Origin: Actinomycetospora chibensis
Lineage (GTDB): Bacteria; Actinomycetota; Actinomycetes; Mycobacteriales; Pseudonocardiaceae
NCBI RefSeq assembly: GCF_028737215.1
Contig: NZ_JAQZAM010000005.1
Coordinates: 124,001 to 188,000 of the forward strand
Direction of reading: 5' to 3'
Length of the DNA stretch: 64,000 bases
A program made the translations under genes and the position numbers. Positions 32,335 through 40,693 of this stretch are shown here, in pieces. The notes beneath the pieces were generated by a model that saw nothing but the letters and a program-made list of their open reading frames with translations, did not search any database and was not told the origin of the DNA. Position 1 is the first letter of the stretch, and the number at the start of each line of letters is the position of its first letter.

Positions 32335-33566
32335 GCGATCGCACCGCGGGCGACGTCCCGTCCTCGGCGGCGATCGAGCGGATCGTCGCCGAGGAGTACG
32401 GGCGGTGCGTGGCGACACTGACCCGCGTCCTCGGCGACATCGACCTCGCCGAGGACGCCGTCCAGGACGCGCTGACCGTCGCCCTGACGCGCTGGCCCGC
32501 CGACGGCGTGCCGGCCAACCCCGGCGGCTGGCTCGTCACCACGGGCCGGCGCCGCGCCCTCGACCGTCTCCGGCGCGACGCGGTGGGGCGGGACAAGGAG
32601 CACCGGGCCGCGCGCGAGGAGCCGCCGCCCGACGAGGACACCCCGCCGGAGGAGGAGGGACCGGTGGACGACGACCGCCTGCGCCTGATCTTCACCTGCT
32701 GCCACCCCGCGCTCGCCCTCCCGGCGCGCGTGGCCCTGACCCTGCGCCTGCTCGGCGGGCTCGGGACCGACGAGATCGCCCGCGCGTTCCTCGTGCCGGA
32801 GGCGACGATGGCGCAGCGGATCGTGCGCGCGAAGAACAAGATTCGCGCCGCCCGCATCCCGTACCGCGTGCCCCGCGACGCCGACCTGCCCGACCGCCTG
32901 CCCGGTGTGCTCGCCGTCGTCTACCTGATCTTCACCGAGGGCCACGCGACGGCGACGCGGGAGGACCTCGCCGCGGAGGCGATCCGGCTGGCGCGCCTGC
33001 TCGCGGCTCTGATGCCCGACGAGCCCGAGGTCCTCGGGCTGCTCGGGCTCCTGCTGCTCACCGAGGCCCGCCGGCCGGCGCGGACGGCGACCGACGGCGG
33101 GCGGGTGCTGCTCGCCGACCAGGACCGGACAGCCTGGGACCGGGCCATGGTCCACGAGGGCCTCGACCTCGTGCGCCGATGCCTGCGCCGCGACCGACCG
33201 GGGCCCTACCAGGTCCAGGCCGCGATCAACGCCGTGCACGCCTCCGCGCCCGACACCGCGTCGACCGACTGGCGCCAGGTCGTCGCCCTGCACGACCAGC
33301 TGCTCGCGCTGACCCCGAGCCCGACCGTCGCGCTCAACCGGGCGGTCGCGCTGGCCGAGACCGAGGGACCGGCCGCCGCTCTGGAGATCGTCGACGCGCT
33401 CGCGGAGCGGCTCGAGCGCTACCACCTCCTGCACGCCGTCCGGGCGGACCTCCTGCGCCGGCTGGGCCGCGACGACGAGGCCGACCGGGCGCTCGAGGCG
33501 GCCCTCGCCCGCACCGACGACCCCGACGACCGGGCGCTGCTCGCGGCGCGCCGCGGGCGCGGCTGA
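32331..33566 (+). CDS. ECF42-type RNA polymerase sigma factor with C-terminal extension
   Basis: 411 residues. Region 2 spans about 17-85 ([50 protein letters not shown]) and region 4 about 115-175 ([40 protein letters not shown]). The remaining 230 residues form the helical, TPR-like/SnoaL-less extension typical of the group linked to DGPF proteins ([40 protein letters not shown]). No anti-sigma factor is encoded nearby; in ECF42 factors the extension takes part in control. GTG 32331 overlaps the YCII gene. Confidence 0.92.
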   Translation: MSDRTAGDVPSSAAIERIVAEEYGRCVATLTRVLGDIDLAEDAVQDALTVALTRWPADGVPANPGGWLVTTGRRRALDRLRRDAVGRDKEHRAAREEPPPDEDTPPEEEGPVDDDRLRLIFTCCHPALALPARVALTLRLLGGLGTDEIARAFLVPEATMAQRIVRAKNKIRAARIPYRVPRDADLPDRLPGVLAVVYLIFTEGHATATREDLAAEAIRLARLLAALMPDEPEVLGLLGLLLLTEARRPARTATDGGRVLLADQDRTAWDRAMVHEGLDLVRRCLRRDRPGPYQVQAAINAVHASAPDTASTDWRQVVALHDQLLALTPSPTVALNRAVALAETEGPAAALEIVDALAERLERYHLLHAVRADLLRRLGRDDEADRALEAALARTDDPDDRALLAARRGRG

Positions 33567-33610
33567 CGCACCGTCATTCCGCGGCCACCCCGGGCGGGCA
33601 GGATGGCCCC

Positions 33611-34267
33611 ATGAGCGCGGAGCACCCCGCCCCCGAGATGCGGATCGGCGACCGGGAGCGTCGCGCCACCGACGACCGCCTGCGCGCGGCGCTGGACGAC
33701 GGGGTGCTCACGCTCGTCGAGTACGACGAGCGCACCCGCGAGTGCTGGGCGGCCCGTACCCAGCGCGAGCTCGACGCCCTGGTCGTCGACCTGCCGGGCC
33801 CCGCCGCCCCGGTGGCCGCGGAACGCCCGACCGTCGTCGACTCCCGTCCCGTCGGGGCGACTGCACGCAAACCGTGGCACGAGCGCCTCGGAGGCGTGGT
33901 CGTGCCGCTCGTGATCGCGGCGGCCGCGGTCTTCGTCGGCGGGCACCTCGTGACGGCCGACGACGGCGGCGCGATCTTCGGCAGCCGCACCGTGAGCGTC
34001 GCGCCGGGCGACGCGGAGGCCCAGGTGGCCACGCTGTTCGGCAACACCGAGGTGGTCGTCCCGCCGGGCGTCACCGTCCGGACGACCGGCACGATGATCT
34101 TCGGGAGCACGGAGTGCCGGCAGGCCTGCGCCGTGCCGCCGAACGGGGCGACGCTGCCCGAGCTGGTCGTCGACGCCAACGGCGCGTTCGGCTCGGTCGA
34201 GGTCGTCACCCCGGCCGAGGCAGCGGCGGGCGGGATCCGCGACCGCGACGACGACGATGACGACTGA
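33611..34267 (+). CDS. DUF1707 membrane protein with cell-wall-active-type C-terminal domain
   Basis: 218 residues. The N-terminal DUF1707 motif (MRIGDRERRATDDRLRAALD then GVLTLVEYDERTRECW) is SHOCT-like. One membrane helix lies at about 100-118 (VVVPLVIAAAAVFVGGHLV). The outer part (GSRTVSVAPGDAEAQVATLF, FGNTEVVVPPGVTV, GAFGSVEVVTP) is a beta-rich domain like that of LiaF-type proteins. The C-terminus is six Asp residues. Function unknown; possibly envelope-stress sensing. ATG 33611 gives the conserved domain start. Confidence 0.8.
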   Translation: MSAEHPAPEMRIGDRERRATDDRLRAALDDGVLTLVEYDERTRECWAARTQRELDALVVDLPGPAAPVAAERPTVVDSRPVGATARKPWHERLGGVVVPLVIAAAAVFVGGHLVTADDGGAIFGSRTVSVAPGDAEAQVATLFGNTEVVVPPGVTVRTTGTMIFGSTECRQACAVPPNGATLPELVVDANGAFGSVEVVTPAEAAAGGIRDRDDDDDD

Positions 34268-34397
34268 TCACTGTCGGTGACCGCTCACTCGCGGAGAAAA
34301 TTGTCGCTCCGCCCGGAACATCCCCAGCTCCTCGGGTCGTCACAGTGCCGAGAGCCCACCAGCCGGGCACCGCGAACGAACCGAGAGCGAGCAGATC

Positions 34398-34721
34398 ATG
34401 AGCGCCGAGACCTACTCCTTCAGCAACGGCACCGTCTACCACGCCGACGGCACCGTGGCCGGCACCTACACCACCGACGCCGCCGGCAACATCGACTCCG
34501 TCTCCACCGACGAGGACGGCAACGGCGCCGTCGACACCGTCATCGCCGACACCGACCACAACGGCTCCTTCGAGTCCGCCGTCGTCGACACCAACGCCGA
34601 CGGCTACGGCGAGGTCGTCCTGATCGACACCGACAACGACGGCGACTTCGACACCTCCGCGGTCGACACCAACGCCGACGGCACCTTCGAGACCACCGCC
34701 TACGACCCCAACGGCTTCTGA
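34398..34721 (+). CDS. Asp-rich 13-residue repeat protein, probable calcium binder
   Basis: 107 residues; ATG 34398. After a short N-terminal part (YSFSNGTVYHADGTVAGTY) come five repeats of about 13 residues following D-T-[DN]-x-[DN]-G-x-[FYG]-[DE]-x-x-x-x: DEDGNGAVDTVIA, DTDHNGSFESAVV, DTNADGYGEVVLI, DTDNDGDFDTSAV, DTNADGTFETTAY. The spaced Asp/Asn residues resemble dockerin or thrombospondin-3 calcium loops. There is no signal peptide, so it is cytoplasmic or exported by another route. The 39-bp DNA repeats imply growth by duplication. It ends 3 bases before a perfect hairpin. Confidence 0.75.
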   Translation: MSAETYSFSNGTVYHADGTVAGTYTTDAAGNIDSVSTDEDGNGAVDTVIADTDHNGSFESAVVDTNADGYGEVVLIDTDNDGDFDTSAVDTNADGTFETTAYDPNGF

Positions 34722-34724
34722 CCC

Positions 34725-34768
34725 ACGTGCGTGATCTTCTGAGCCATAGCTCAGAAGATCACGCACAT
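34725..34768. terminator. Perfect 20-bp-arm hairpin, copy 3 of the NATA-loop family
   Basis: Arms 34725-34744 and 34749-34768 pair around CATA; only the outermost pair (A:T with one G difference) is variable. It separates two converging genes. Shared skeleton with the copies at 791 and 29072: GTG-n-G-n-GAT-n-TTC-n-G-n-GC, then NATA, then the complement. Confidence 0.78.
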
Positions 34769-34808
34769 AGGGGCGCGCGCTGCGGGCCCGTGCCACCCCG
34801 CCCAGTGC

Positions 34809-35006
34809 TCAGGGCCGCTGAGGTACCGAGATCACCACGTCGTCGGCGGTCGAGAACGTGCGGTCGGGCAGGGCCCGCAGCGCGGCGAGCGTCTTCTCGT
34901 CGCGCTCGCCGCGGTCCGTCGCGTAGGAGATCACTTGCGTGCGGTCCGCGGGGAACGGCATGCCCTGCAGGGCCTTGCGCACGCGCAGGTCGTCGCGGTC
35001 GGTCAC
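34809..35006 (-). CDS. DUF2795 protein
   Basis: 65 residues. The DUF2795 pattern is clear: VRKALQGMPFPADRTQVISY, the acidic middle GERDEKTLAALRALPDR and TFSTADDVV. These small domains, often in stress-related actinobacterial loci, have no known biochemical role. GTG 35006 follows GGGAGGA. It lies 10 bases after the STAS gene, so the two form an operon. Confidence 0.82.
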   Translation of the reverse strand: MTDRDDLRVRKALQGMPFPADRTQVISYATDRGERDEKTLAALRALPDRTFSTADDVVISVPQRP

Positions 35007-35016
35007 CGGGTCCTCC

Positions 35017-35439
35017 CTACATGCGGAACTGGCCGAGCTCGGCGGCGAGCGCCTCGGGCGGCTCGTGCAGCTCGACGCGGGCCTCCCGCGCGAGGCAGCG
35101 GATGCGCAGGCGGGCGATCACGCGCGCCAGCGCCGGGTCGCAGTGGTCGAGCCCCGCGAGGTCGATGACGAGCTCGGCGCTGGCGTGCTGCTCGATCTCG
35201 CCGCTCAGGGCGCGGAGACGTTCCATCCCCGCGCGGTCGAAGCGTCCGCGCAGCGCGAGCGCGACACACCCCGGTCCGTAGGTGCGGACGCCGACGGCGC
35301 CGCGGCGGTTGCCGACCACGGCGGGCTCGGCGTGGGCCACGGCTTCGGCGAGCGCGGCGCGGCGGCGCCGAGCGGGATCCACGGGCAGCTCGACGTCGTC
35401 GACCGTGCCGTGGACCGGGGCATCGGATTGGATGGTCAT
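35017..35439 (-). CDS. STAS-like domain protein
   Basis: 140 residues; ATG 35439 after GAGGAGG. The C-terminal two thirds has STAS character (GPGCVALALRGRFDRAGMER, ASAELVIDLAGLDHCDPALA), with Cys-Asp in place of the usual Asp-Ser/Thr at the loop, so the phosphorylatable residue seems to be missing. It may be a non-phosphorylated partner or a degenerate antagonist. It is followed at once by a DUF2795 gene. Confidence 0.7.
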   Translation of the reverse strand: MTIQSDAPVHGTVDDVELPVDPARRRRAALAEAVAHAEPAVVGNRRGAVGVRTYGPGCVALALRGRFDRAGMERLRALSGEIEQHASAELVIDLAGLDHCDPALARVIARLRIRCLAREARVELHEPPEALAAELGQFRM

Positions 35440-35590
35440 CGGACCTCCTCGTCGTGCACGGCCGGCCCGATCTCCCCGAGGGGGTCCGGACCGCGGCGTC
35501 CGCAGCGGCGTGGAGGTCTCAACCGCGAAATGCGTAACGGGCACACTACCGACTGCGACGGCGGCGCGCATCGTGCACGTGCCACGATCG

Positions 35591-35812
35591 TCAGCGCGTC
35601 CCTCGCGGAACGCGGGGCGCCCGGAGCCCGTCGATCTCGGCGAGGAGGTAGTCGAGCTCCCGCCGCAACCAGAGGACCCGGGAGGCCCTCTGCTCGGCCC
35701 GGGGTCGCTGACGTTCGGCGTGCAGGGCGTCGAGGATCGCGAACGCGCGCTCGAAGCGCGGGTCGAGCGCCGCATCCACGTGGGCGCGCCACCCCGCGGA
35801 TCCGGCGCTCAC
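35591..35812 (-). CDS. Small helical protein, function unknown
   Basis: 73 residues from GTG 35812, without a clear ribosome site. FERAFAILDALHAERQRPRA then VLWLRRELDYLLAEIDGLRA look like two amphipathic helices, perhaps a coiled coil, which is unlike random frame translation. It stands upstream of the STAS-DUF2795 pair on the same strand, 150 bases away. Low confidence. Confidence 0.45.
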   Translation of the reverse strand: MSAGSAGWRAHVDAALDPRFERAFAILDALHAERQRPRAEQRASRVLWLRRELDYLLAEIDGLRAPRVPRGTR

Positions 35813-35943
35813 GATCGCGCTCGCGGGAACAGGGGATCGACCATGGAGCGACTCCCGGGACGCTCGGCGCCGGACAGGGCGCGCACGACTGGTGTGGTCA
35901 CCGCCGCGGGTCTCGAGCGGTCGAACCGGCCGGCGGGTACCCG

Positions 35944-36720
35944 TCAGGAGATGTGGGCCGCCGAGCCGTTGTCACGTCCCCGCCGCTGGTCCGGACGAGG
36001 ATCGTGCGCCCTCCTGGTACCCGATGCGTCGGCGATCACACACCTGCCCGCGAGGCCGAGCAGATGTCCCGCGAAACCGTCGGGGGCGCGGCCGACGGTG
36101 CGGGCGCTGGTGGCGACGGGGTGCGCGCCGTCGCGGACGACGCGGAACCCGGCGCGGTCCAGGCGGTCGACGAGCGCGACGTCCTCGCCCGTGGCCCGCG
36201 GCGGGAAGCCGCCGACGGCCTCGTAGGCGCGCGCCGCGATCCCGAGGCTGGCGCCGTGGACGTGACGGTGCGCGTCGCCGTCGCCGTGCCCGTCCTGGTA
36301 GGCGTCGCGGTAGCGGGTCCGCACCGGCGCCGGCAGGCCCCGCCAGTCCGCGACCTCGACGGTGCCGACCCAGGCGTCGGCGCCCTCGGCGGCCGCGTCG
36401 AGCTGGGCGGCGAGCCAGTCGGGCGGGACCACGGAGTCGGCGTCGGTCGTCGCCAGCCACGAGAGTTCCCGACCGAGCAGGAACGACGCCCCGGCCGCCC
36501 GCGCCCGCCCCACCGCGCGCGCGTCCAGCCGCAGCACCTCAGCCCCGCACCGGCGGCCCACCGCCTCGGTGCGGTCGGTGCAGGCGTCGGCGACGACGAG
36601 CACCTCCACCCGCGCGCGGTCGGCGACGGCCTCGACGGCGGCCCGCAGGCCGGCGAGGCAGGCGGGGAGCAGCTCCTCCTCGTCGTGAGCGGGGACGACG
36701 ACCCCCAGGGCCGGTCTCAC
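35944..36720 (-). CDS. Family 2 glycosyltransferase
   Basis: 258 residues. GT-A fold features: LGVVVPAHDEEELLPACLAG at the N-terminus, VLVVADACTDRT (about 45), the metal-binding region LATTDADSVVPPDWLAAQLD (about 88-107, DAD/DxD) and GGFPPRATGEDVALVDRLDR (about 178-197, ED acid). No membrane helix is present, so it is cytoplasmic. It uses a nucleotide sugar to glycosylate an unknown acceptor. GTG 36720 overlaps the methyltransferase stop (GTGA). It is the last gene of a four-gene operon. Confidence 0.87.
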   Translation of the reverse strand: MRPALGVVVPAHDEEELLPACLAGLRAAVEAVADRARVEVLVVADACTDRTEAVGRRCGAEVLRLDARAVGRARAAGASFLLGRELSWLATTDADSVVPPDWLAAQLDAAAEGADAWVGTVEVADWRGLPAPVRTRYRDAYQDGHGDGDAHRHVHGASLGIAARAYEAVGGFPPRATGEDVALVDRLDRAGFRVVRDGAHPVATSARTVGRAPDGFAGHLLGLAGRCVIADASGTRRAHDPRPDQRRGRDNGSAAHIS

Positions 36721-37325
36721 CGCAGCCCCGTCTCCTCGGCCACCGAGCGCGGAAGGGGCGGCACCCGGGCGTGGACGTCGAGCCGGAAGTCGGCCTCCTC
36801 GTGCCGCACGATCCGCGCCAGACCCGGGCGCGCGTCCAGCTCGTCGTGCACCGCGTCGCCCTCCACGGGGTACTCCGGCGCCTCGCGCCGCCAGTGGATC
36901 GCGACCAGGTGCCCGCCCGGCTCCAGGGCGTCCGCGACCGCCCGCCAGAACGCGTCGCGGTCGCCCGCGTCGAGGTAGTAGACGACCTCCGAGGCCACGA
37001 CCAGGTCGAACGTCCCGTCGAGCGCACGTCCGGGCAGCGCGCCGCGCTCGACGCGCACGCCGGAGGACGCGGCCAGCCGCGCCCGGGTCGCCTCGACGGC
37101 CCGCTCGGCGGGGTCCCAGCAGACGAGCTCGTCGCAGCGCTGCGCCAGCCCCACCGAGAGCGCGCCGGACGCGCAGCCGGGCTCGAAGGCGCGCACGTAC
37201 CGGGGGCGCGGCAGGGCGGCCAGGACGACCGCACGCTTGCGCTCCTCGTACCAGCCCTGCTCGATCCCCCACGGATCGGCGGCGTCGGAGTAGAGCGCGT
37301 CGAAGTACTCGGGTCCCAGGGTCAC
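36717..37325 (-). CDS. SAM-dependent methyltransferase, NodS-like
   Basis: 202 residues from GTG 37325 (a GTG at 37337 would add four). It begins with the pattern GPEYFDALYSDAADPWGIEQ and GWYEERKRAVVLAALPRPRY, followed by AFEPGCASGALSVGLAQRCD (AdoMet motif I, about 48) and LVVASEVVYYLDAGDRDAFW (about 110). This start, with DPWG and YEERKR, is known from NodS-related methyltransferases that act on N-deacetylated sugar chains. With a PIG-L deacetylase and a glycosyltransferase in the same operon, methylation of a freed amino group is a fair guess. Confidence 0.85.
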   Translation of the reverse strand: MTLGPEYFDALYSDAADPWGIEQGWYEERKRAVVLAALPRPRYVRAFEPGCASGALSVGLAQRCDELVCWDPAERAVEATRARLAASSGVRVERGALPGRALDGTFDLVVASEVVYYLDAGDRDAFWRAVADALEPGGHLVAIHWRREAPEYPVEGDAVHDELDARPGLARIVRHEEADFRLDVHARVPPLPRSVAEETGLR

Positions 37326-38059
37326 CGCGGCCCCCACACGATCTCGGCCTCACGGCGGAAGCGGGCCAGGACCGGCGCGGAGAGGATCGTCGCGTCCCGG
37401 GGGTCGTCCGACAGCGGAGCGATCTGGGTGGTGAAGCAGCCGATCGCATCGGCCTTGGCGCGCCGGGCGGACGCCGGCAGCACCAGCCGCCGGGCGCCGT
37501 CGAACGACACCGTCCCGGGGCCGGCCCAGTGCCAGAGCCACACCGGGTAGCGCCAGCACGCGACCCCGGCACGCCGCGCCGCCCGGGCGCCCCCGTCGGC
37601 GGTCGCGTCGTGATCGGGGTGCCCGTCGCCGTCGACGGGGACCAGGACGGTGTCGCCGTGGCGCAGCACCGCCCCGAGACCGGCGGCGACGTCGTCCGCG
37701 GCGACCCCGCCGTCGGGCAGCCCGAGCCGGTGCACCGACGCCCCGATCCCCAGCACCTCGAGCGCCGCGCGGCGCTCCTCGGCCCGCCGGTCGGCGAGCG
37801 TGGCCGGCGCCAGCGTCGGGCTGTCCGGGTGCGAGCCCTCGCCGTCGGTCACGGCGACGACGAGCACCTCGACCGGCGCCCAGGCCGCGAGGGTCCCGCC
37901 GACGCCGAGCACCTCGTCGTCGGGATGGGGCGCGACGACGACGACGCGGCCCGGCGGACACACGGCGGCCGGGTCACGCGCCGGGATCGTGTCCAGCCCG
38001 CCCGGGGCCCACCACACGTCCTCGGGCGTCCCGTCCCCCTTCAGCGACGGCGCGCTCAC
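37322..38059 (-). CDS. PIG-L family deacetylase
   Basis: 245 residues. The zinc motif PHPDDEVLGVGGTLA (about 43-57) and the third ligand region GDGHPDHDATADGG (about 143-156) are both intact. PIG-L enzymes, such as MshB and the GPI GlcNAc deacetylase, remove N-acetyl groups from sugar conjugates. The protein is not MshB by its motif neighbourhood and context. GTG 38059 overlaps the upstream gene's stop (GTGA), and its own stop overlaps the methyltransferase. Confidence 0.88.
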   Translation of the reverse strand: MSAPSLKGDGTPEDVWWAPGGLDTIPARDPAAVCPPGRVVVVAPHPDDEVLGVGGTLAAWAPVEVLVVAVTDGEGSHPDSPTLAPATLADRRAEERRAALEVLGIGASVHRLGLPDGGVAADDVAAGLGAVLRHGDTVLVPVDGDGHPDHDATADGGARAARRAGVACWRYPVWLWHWAGPGTVSFDGARRLVLPASARRAKADAIGCFTTQIAPLSDDPRDATILSAPVLARFRREAEIVWGPR

Positions 38060-39021
38060 AGCAGGAGGTCCTGGTCGCCGGCGAGCTCACCGAGGGTCGC
38101 GAGGTCCCGCTCGGCGTGGCTCTGGCGGACGTAGATCTCGAGGTCGGCGACCCGCTGCGCGTGGGCGGCGTCGCGCGCCTGCGGGCCCGGGCCGAGTGCG
38201 CGCCCGGTACGTCGCACCGCGCTCTCCACCGCGTTCTCGACGACCGCGCGCACGCGGACGGCGCGGCGCCGGGCGGTGGCGATGGCGTCGGCGTGCGCCT
38301 GGTCGTCCGGGACGTCGACCGCCGCGGCGGCCTCGCGCAGCAGCGCCCGCGCGCCGGCCAGGTCCGCGTCGACGGCCCCGAGGTGGGCGAGGCCGTGGTC
38401 GTCGAGGCGTCCGACGCGTCCGGCGTGCCGCAGCGGCGCCGCCACCCCGACCGCGCCGCCGAACCAGGCCGCCGCCACGGCGATCGCCCCGTGCCAGAAG
38501 CCGGCGCGGTCCAGGTAGGTTTCCGGCCCGCCGACGGCGACGGCCGCGACGGCGTGCAGGTCGACGGTCGCGGCCGCACTGCCCCGCATGCCGAGTGCCT
38601 GCCACTCTCCGGCCGTGACCTCGAGGCCCCCCTCCGCGAGGTCGACGGCGAACAGCCGGCGGCCGTCGTCGGCGAGCGCGGTGAGCAGCGCGTGCGTGCA
38701 CGGGCCGGCTGCGCCCGAGCAGAACGGCTTGCGGCCGGTCAGCCGCCACCCGTCCCCGTCCGGCTCGGCGATGAGCTTGGCGCTCGACGACTCCGCCGCC
38801 CACACCCCCCAGCACGAGCCGGGCGGGATCTCGGGGCCGTCGAGCTCGGAGACGATCGTCACGGCGTCGAGGTGGGCCTCGGCCAGGCGGGCGACGTCGA
38901 GGTCCTCGGCCGCCGCCCGCGCGAGCACCGACCAGTTGTGCAGGGTCCGGCCCTCGCCCCGTGGTGTGGGCGCGGTGCGGAACGCGTCCAGGACGGGGCG
39001 CAGGACGTCGGGGGAGGTCAT
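38056..39021 (-). CDS. Acyl-CoA dehydrogenase-like flavoprotein
   Basis: 321 residues, about 60 shorter than catabolic acyl-CoA dehydrogenases. It shows the middle-domain pattern GVWAAESSSAKLIAEPDGDG, WRLTGRKPFCSGAAGPCTHA and WQALGMRGSAAATVDLHAVA. The C-terminal helical domain is reduced and no clear catalytic Glu motif (EGT) is visible, so it may be an oxidase or a non-dehydrogenase member. ATG 39021 follows GAGGAGA. It is the first gene of the four-gene operon, joined by four-base overlaps. Confidence 0.78.
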   Translation of the reverse strand: MTSPDVLRPVLDAFRTAPTPRGEGRTLHNWSVLARAAAEDLDVARLAEAHLDAVTIVSELDGPEIPPGSCWGVWAAESSSAKLIAEPDGDGWRLTGRKPFCSGAAGPCTHALLTALADDGRRLFAVDLAEGGLEVTAGEWQALGMRGSAAATVDLHAVAAVAVGGPETYLDRAGFWHGAIAVAAAWFGGAVGVAAPLRHAGRVGRLDDHGLAHLGAVDADLAGARALLREAAAAVDVPDDQAHADAIATARRRAVRVRAVVENAVESAVRRTGRALGPGPQARDAAHAQRVADLEIYVRQSHAERDLATLGELAGDQDLLL

Positions 39022-39189
39022 CGCTCTCCTCGTGGCGGGCGGCGCCCGACGGGTCGCGGCGCGGGGACGGCCCGCCGGCGTCACCGCGGGGCGGAGGGCT
39101 GAACCCCGCGGCGGAGTGGGGCCTCGCCGGGTCCGGGGCGACGCCCGCGCTCGGCGGACCGGCCCGGGACTACCCGGCGTCCGGGGAAC

Positions 39190-40539
39190 TCACCCGTGCG
39201 CCGTCCGGAGCACCGCGCGCTCGAGCTGCGCCGCCACCGACACCAGCCGCGCGTCGTGGCCCGGGCGCACGATGATCTGCACGGTGGGCGGCAGCCCGCC
39301 TCCCGACCCGCCCGCCGGGACGACCGCCGCAGGCAGGCCGGTGTGGTTCCAGGCCGGGGTGTGGGCGTAGTGCCGGGCCTGCGCCAGCATCGTCGGCAGG
39401 CCCCGGCGGCCCGCCCAGTGCCCGACGGGCACCGCCGGTCCCCGCGCCGGCGGTGTGAGCAGCACGTCGACATCCAGGTCGGCGAGCACGCGGCGTCCCC
39501 AGGCCTCCCCCTGCCGGCGGGCCGGCCCGATCGCGGCGTCGGGGACGAGCCGCCCGATCCGCGCCACGTCGGCGGTACGGGTCTCGAGCAGCGCGGGGTC
39601 GTCGACGTCCGCGGCCGCAGTGGCCAGGCCGTGCAGCATGCGGGCGACGAACCCGGCCGGCGCGGTGCCGTAGCGGACCCGCACGTCGCGCACGTCGTGC
39701 CCGAGTCCGGCGAGGAGCTCGCCGGACCGCCGGACCGCGGCCTCGAGATCGGGGTCGAGGGGCAGCGCGGGCGTCACGGGTGAGGCGAGGTCGACGCCGA
39801 TCCGCAGGGGCGGCGGGTCCTGCTCCGCGGCGGTCGCGAGCGGGCTCGGGAAGTCGCCGACGAGGTCGAGGTAGAGCGCGGAGTCGGCGACCCGGCGTGT
39901 CAGGCAGCCCTGGACCGACAGCCCGTTCCAGCCGCCGCCCGGTGTCCGCCCGGCGCCGGGCTTGATCCCGACGAGTCCGCAGCACGCAGCCGGGATGCGG
40001 ATGGAGCCCGCGCCGTCGCTGGCGGTCGCGATCCCGACGGCGCCGCCCGCGACCGCCGCCGCCGACCCGCCGGACGACCCGCCCGAGGTGCGCGTCGGGT
40101 CGAGCGGGTTGCGGGTGATCCCGGAGAACGCCGACTCGGTGAACCCGTAGAGCGCGAGCTCGGGCAGCGTCGTCCGCCCGATCGGCACCGCACCCGCACG
40201 GCGCAGGGCGGTGACGACCGGACCGTCCGCGCGCGCCGGCGTCCGGCGGGAGCGCGTGCCCCACGACGTCACGTGGCCCGCGGCGTCGAGGTCGTCCTTG
40301 AGCGCGATCGGCACCCCGAGCAGCGGGCCGTCCTCCCCCGCGGCGCGCCGGCGGTCGGCCTCCTGCGCGGTGGCGTGCGCACCCTCGGCGTCGATCCCGA
40401 GGAAGGCGTTCACCTCGGCGTCGAGCGCCCGGGACGCGGCGACCGCCGCGGCGGCGAGGTCGACGGCGCTGACCCCGCCCTCGAGCAGCGCCGCGGCCTG
40501 GGCGCGGGGGGTGTCGGCGACGAGGGCGGCGGGGTCCAC
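39190..40539 (-). CDS. Amidase signature (AS) family hydrolase
   Basis: 449 residues. The triad is intact: Lys in GVPIALKDDLD (about 75), cis-Ser in TSGGSSGGSAAAVAGG (about 150) and the nucleophile region ASDGAGSIRIPAACCGLVGI (about 172). The C-terminus (HTGLPAAVVPAG, TVQIIVRPGHDARLV) fits the family. The substrate is unknown. GTG 40539 is the only start that keeps the domain, as an in-frame TAG lies just upstream. A second AS amidase is at 830-2026; the two are not close copies. Confidence 0.87.
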   Translation of the reverse strand: MDPAALVADTPRAQAAALLEGGVSAVDLAAAAVAASRALDAEVNAFLGIDAEGAHATAQEADRRRAAGEDGPLLGVPIALKDDLDAAGHVTSWGTRSRRTPARADGPVVTALRRAGAVPIGRTTLPELALYGFTESAFSGITRNPLDPTRTSGGSSGGSAAAVAGGAVGIATASDGAGSIRIPAACCGLVGIKPGAGRTPGGGWNGLSVQGCLTRRVADSALYLDLVGDFPSPLATAAEQDPPPLRIGVDLASPVTPALPLDPDLEAAVRRSGELLAGLGHDVRDVRVRYGTAPAGFVARMLHGLATAAADVDDPALLETRTADVARIGRLVPDAAIGPARRQGEAWGRRVLADLDVDVLLTPPARGPAVPVGHWAGRRGLPTMLAQARHYAHTPAWNHTGLPAAVVPAGGSGGGLPPTVQIIVRPGHDARLVSVAAQLERAVLRTAHG

Positions 40540-40590
40540 GGCGCGGAACCTAGTGCCCGGCTCGCCGGACGGCGATCGTCGGCAGCAACG

Positions 40591-40670
40591 GACGATGGGT
40601 GCTCCGCTGCCGATGCTTCGGTTTCCGAAGCGTCGTCCCGGAAGGCGAGGCAGCCGGAGCGACCATCGTC
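40591..40670. repeat. Nested long inverted repeat (cruciform-forming)
   Basis: The outer arms 40591-40611 and 40649-40670 are nearly complementary (GACGATGG...CTGCC against GGCAG...CCATCGTC). Inside them a perfect hairpin GATGCTTCGG-TTT-CCGAAGCGTC spans 40612-40634. It lies between two reverse-strand genes, TetR (ends 40694) and amidase (starts 40539). It could be a terminator of the TetR gene or a mobile-element relic. Confidence 0.6.
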
Positions 40671-40693
40671 GCTGCGCGGCCACGCCGCGAACC

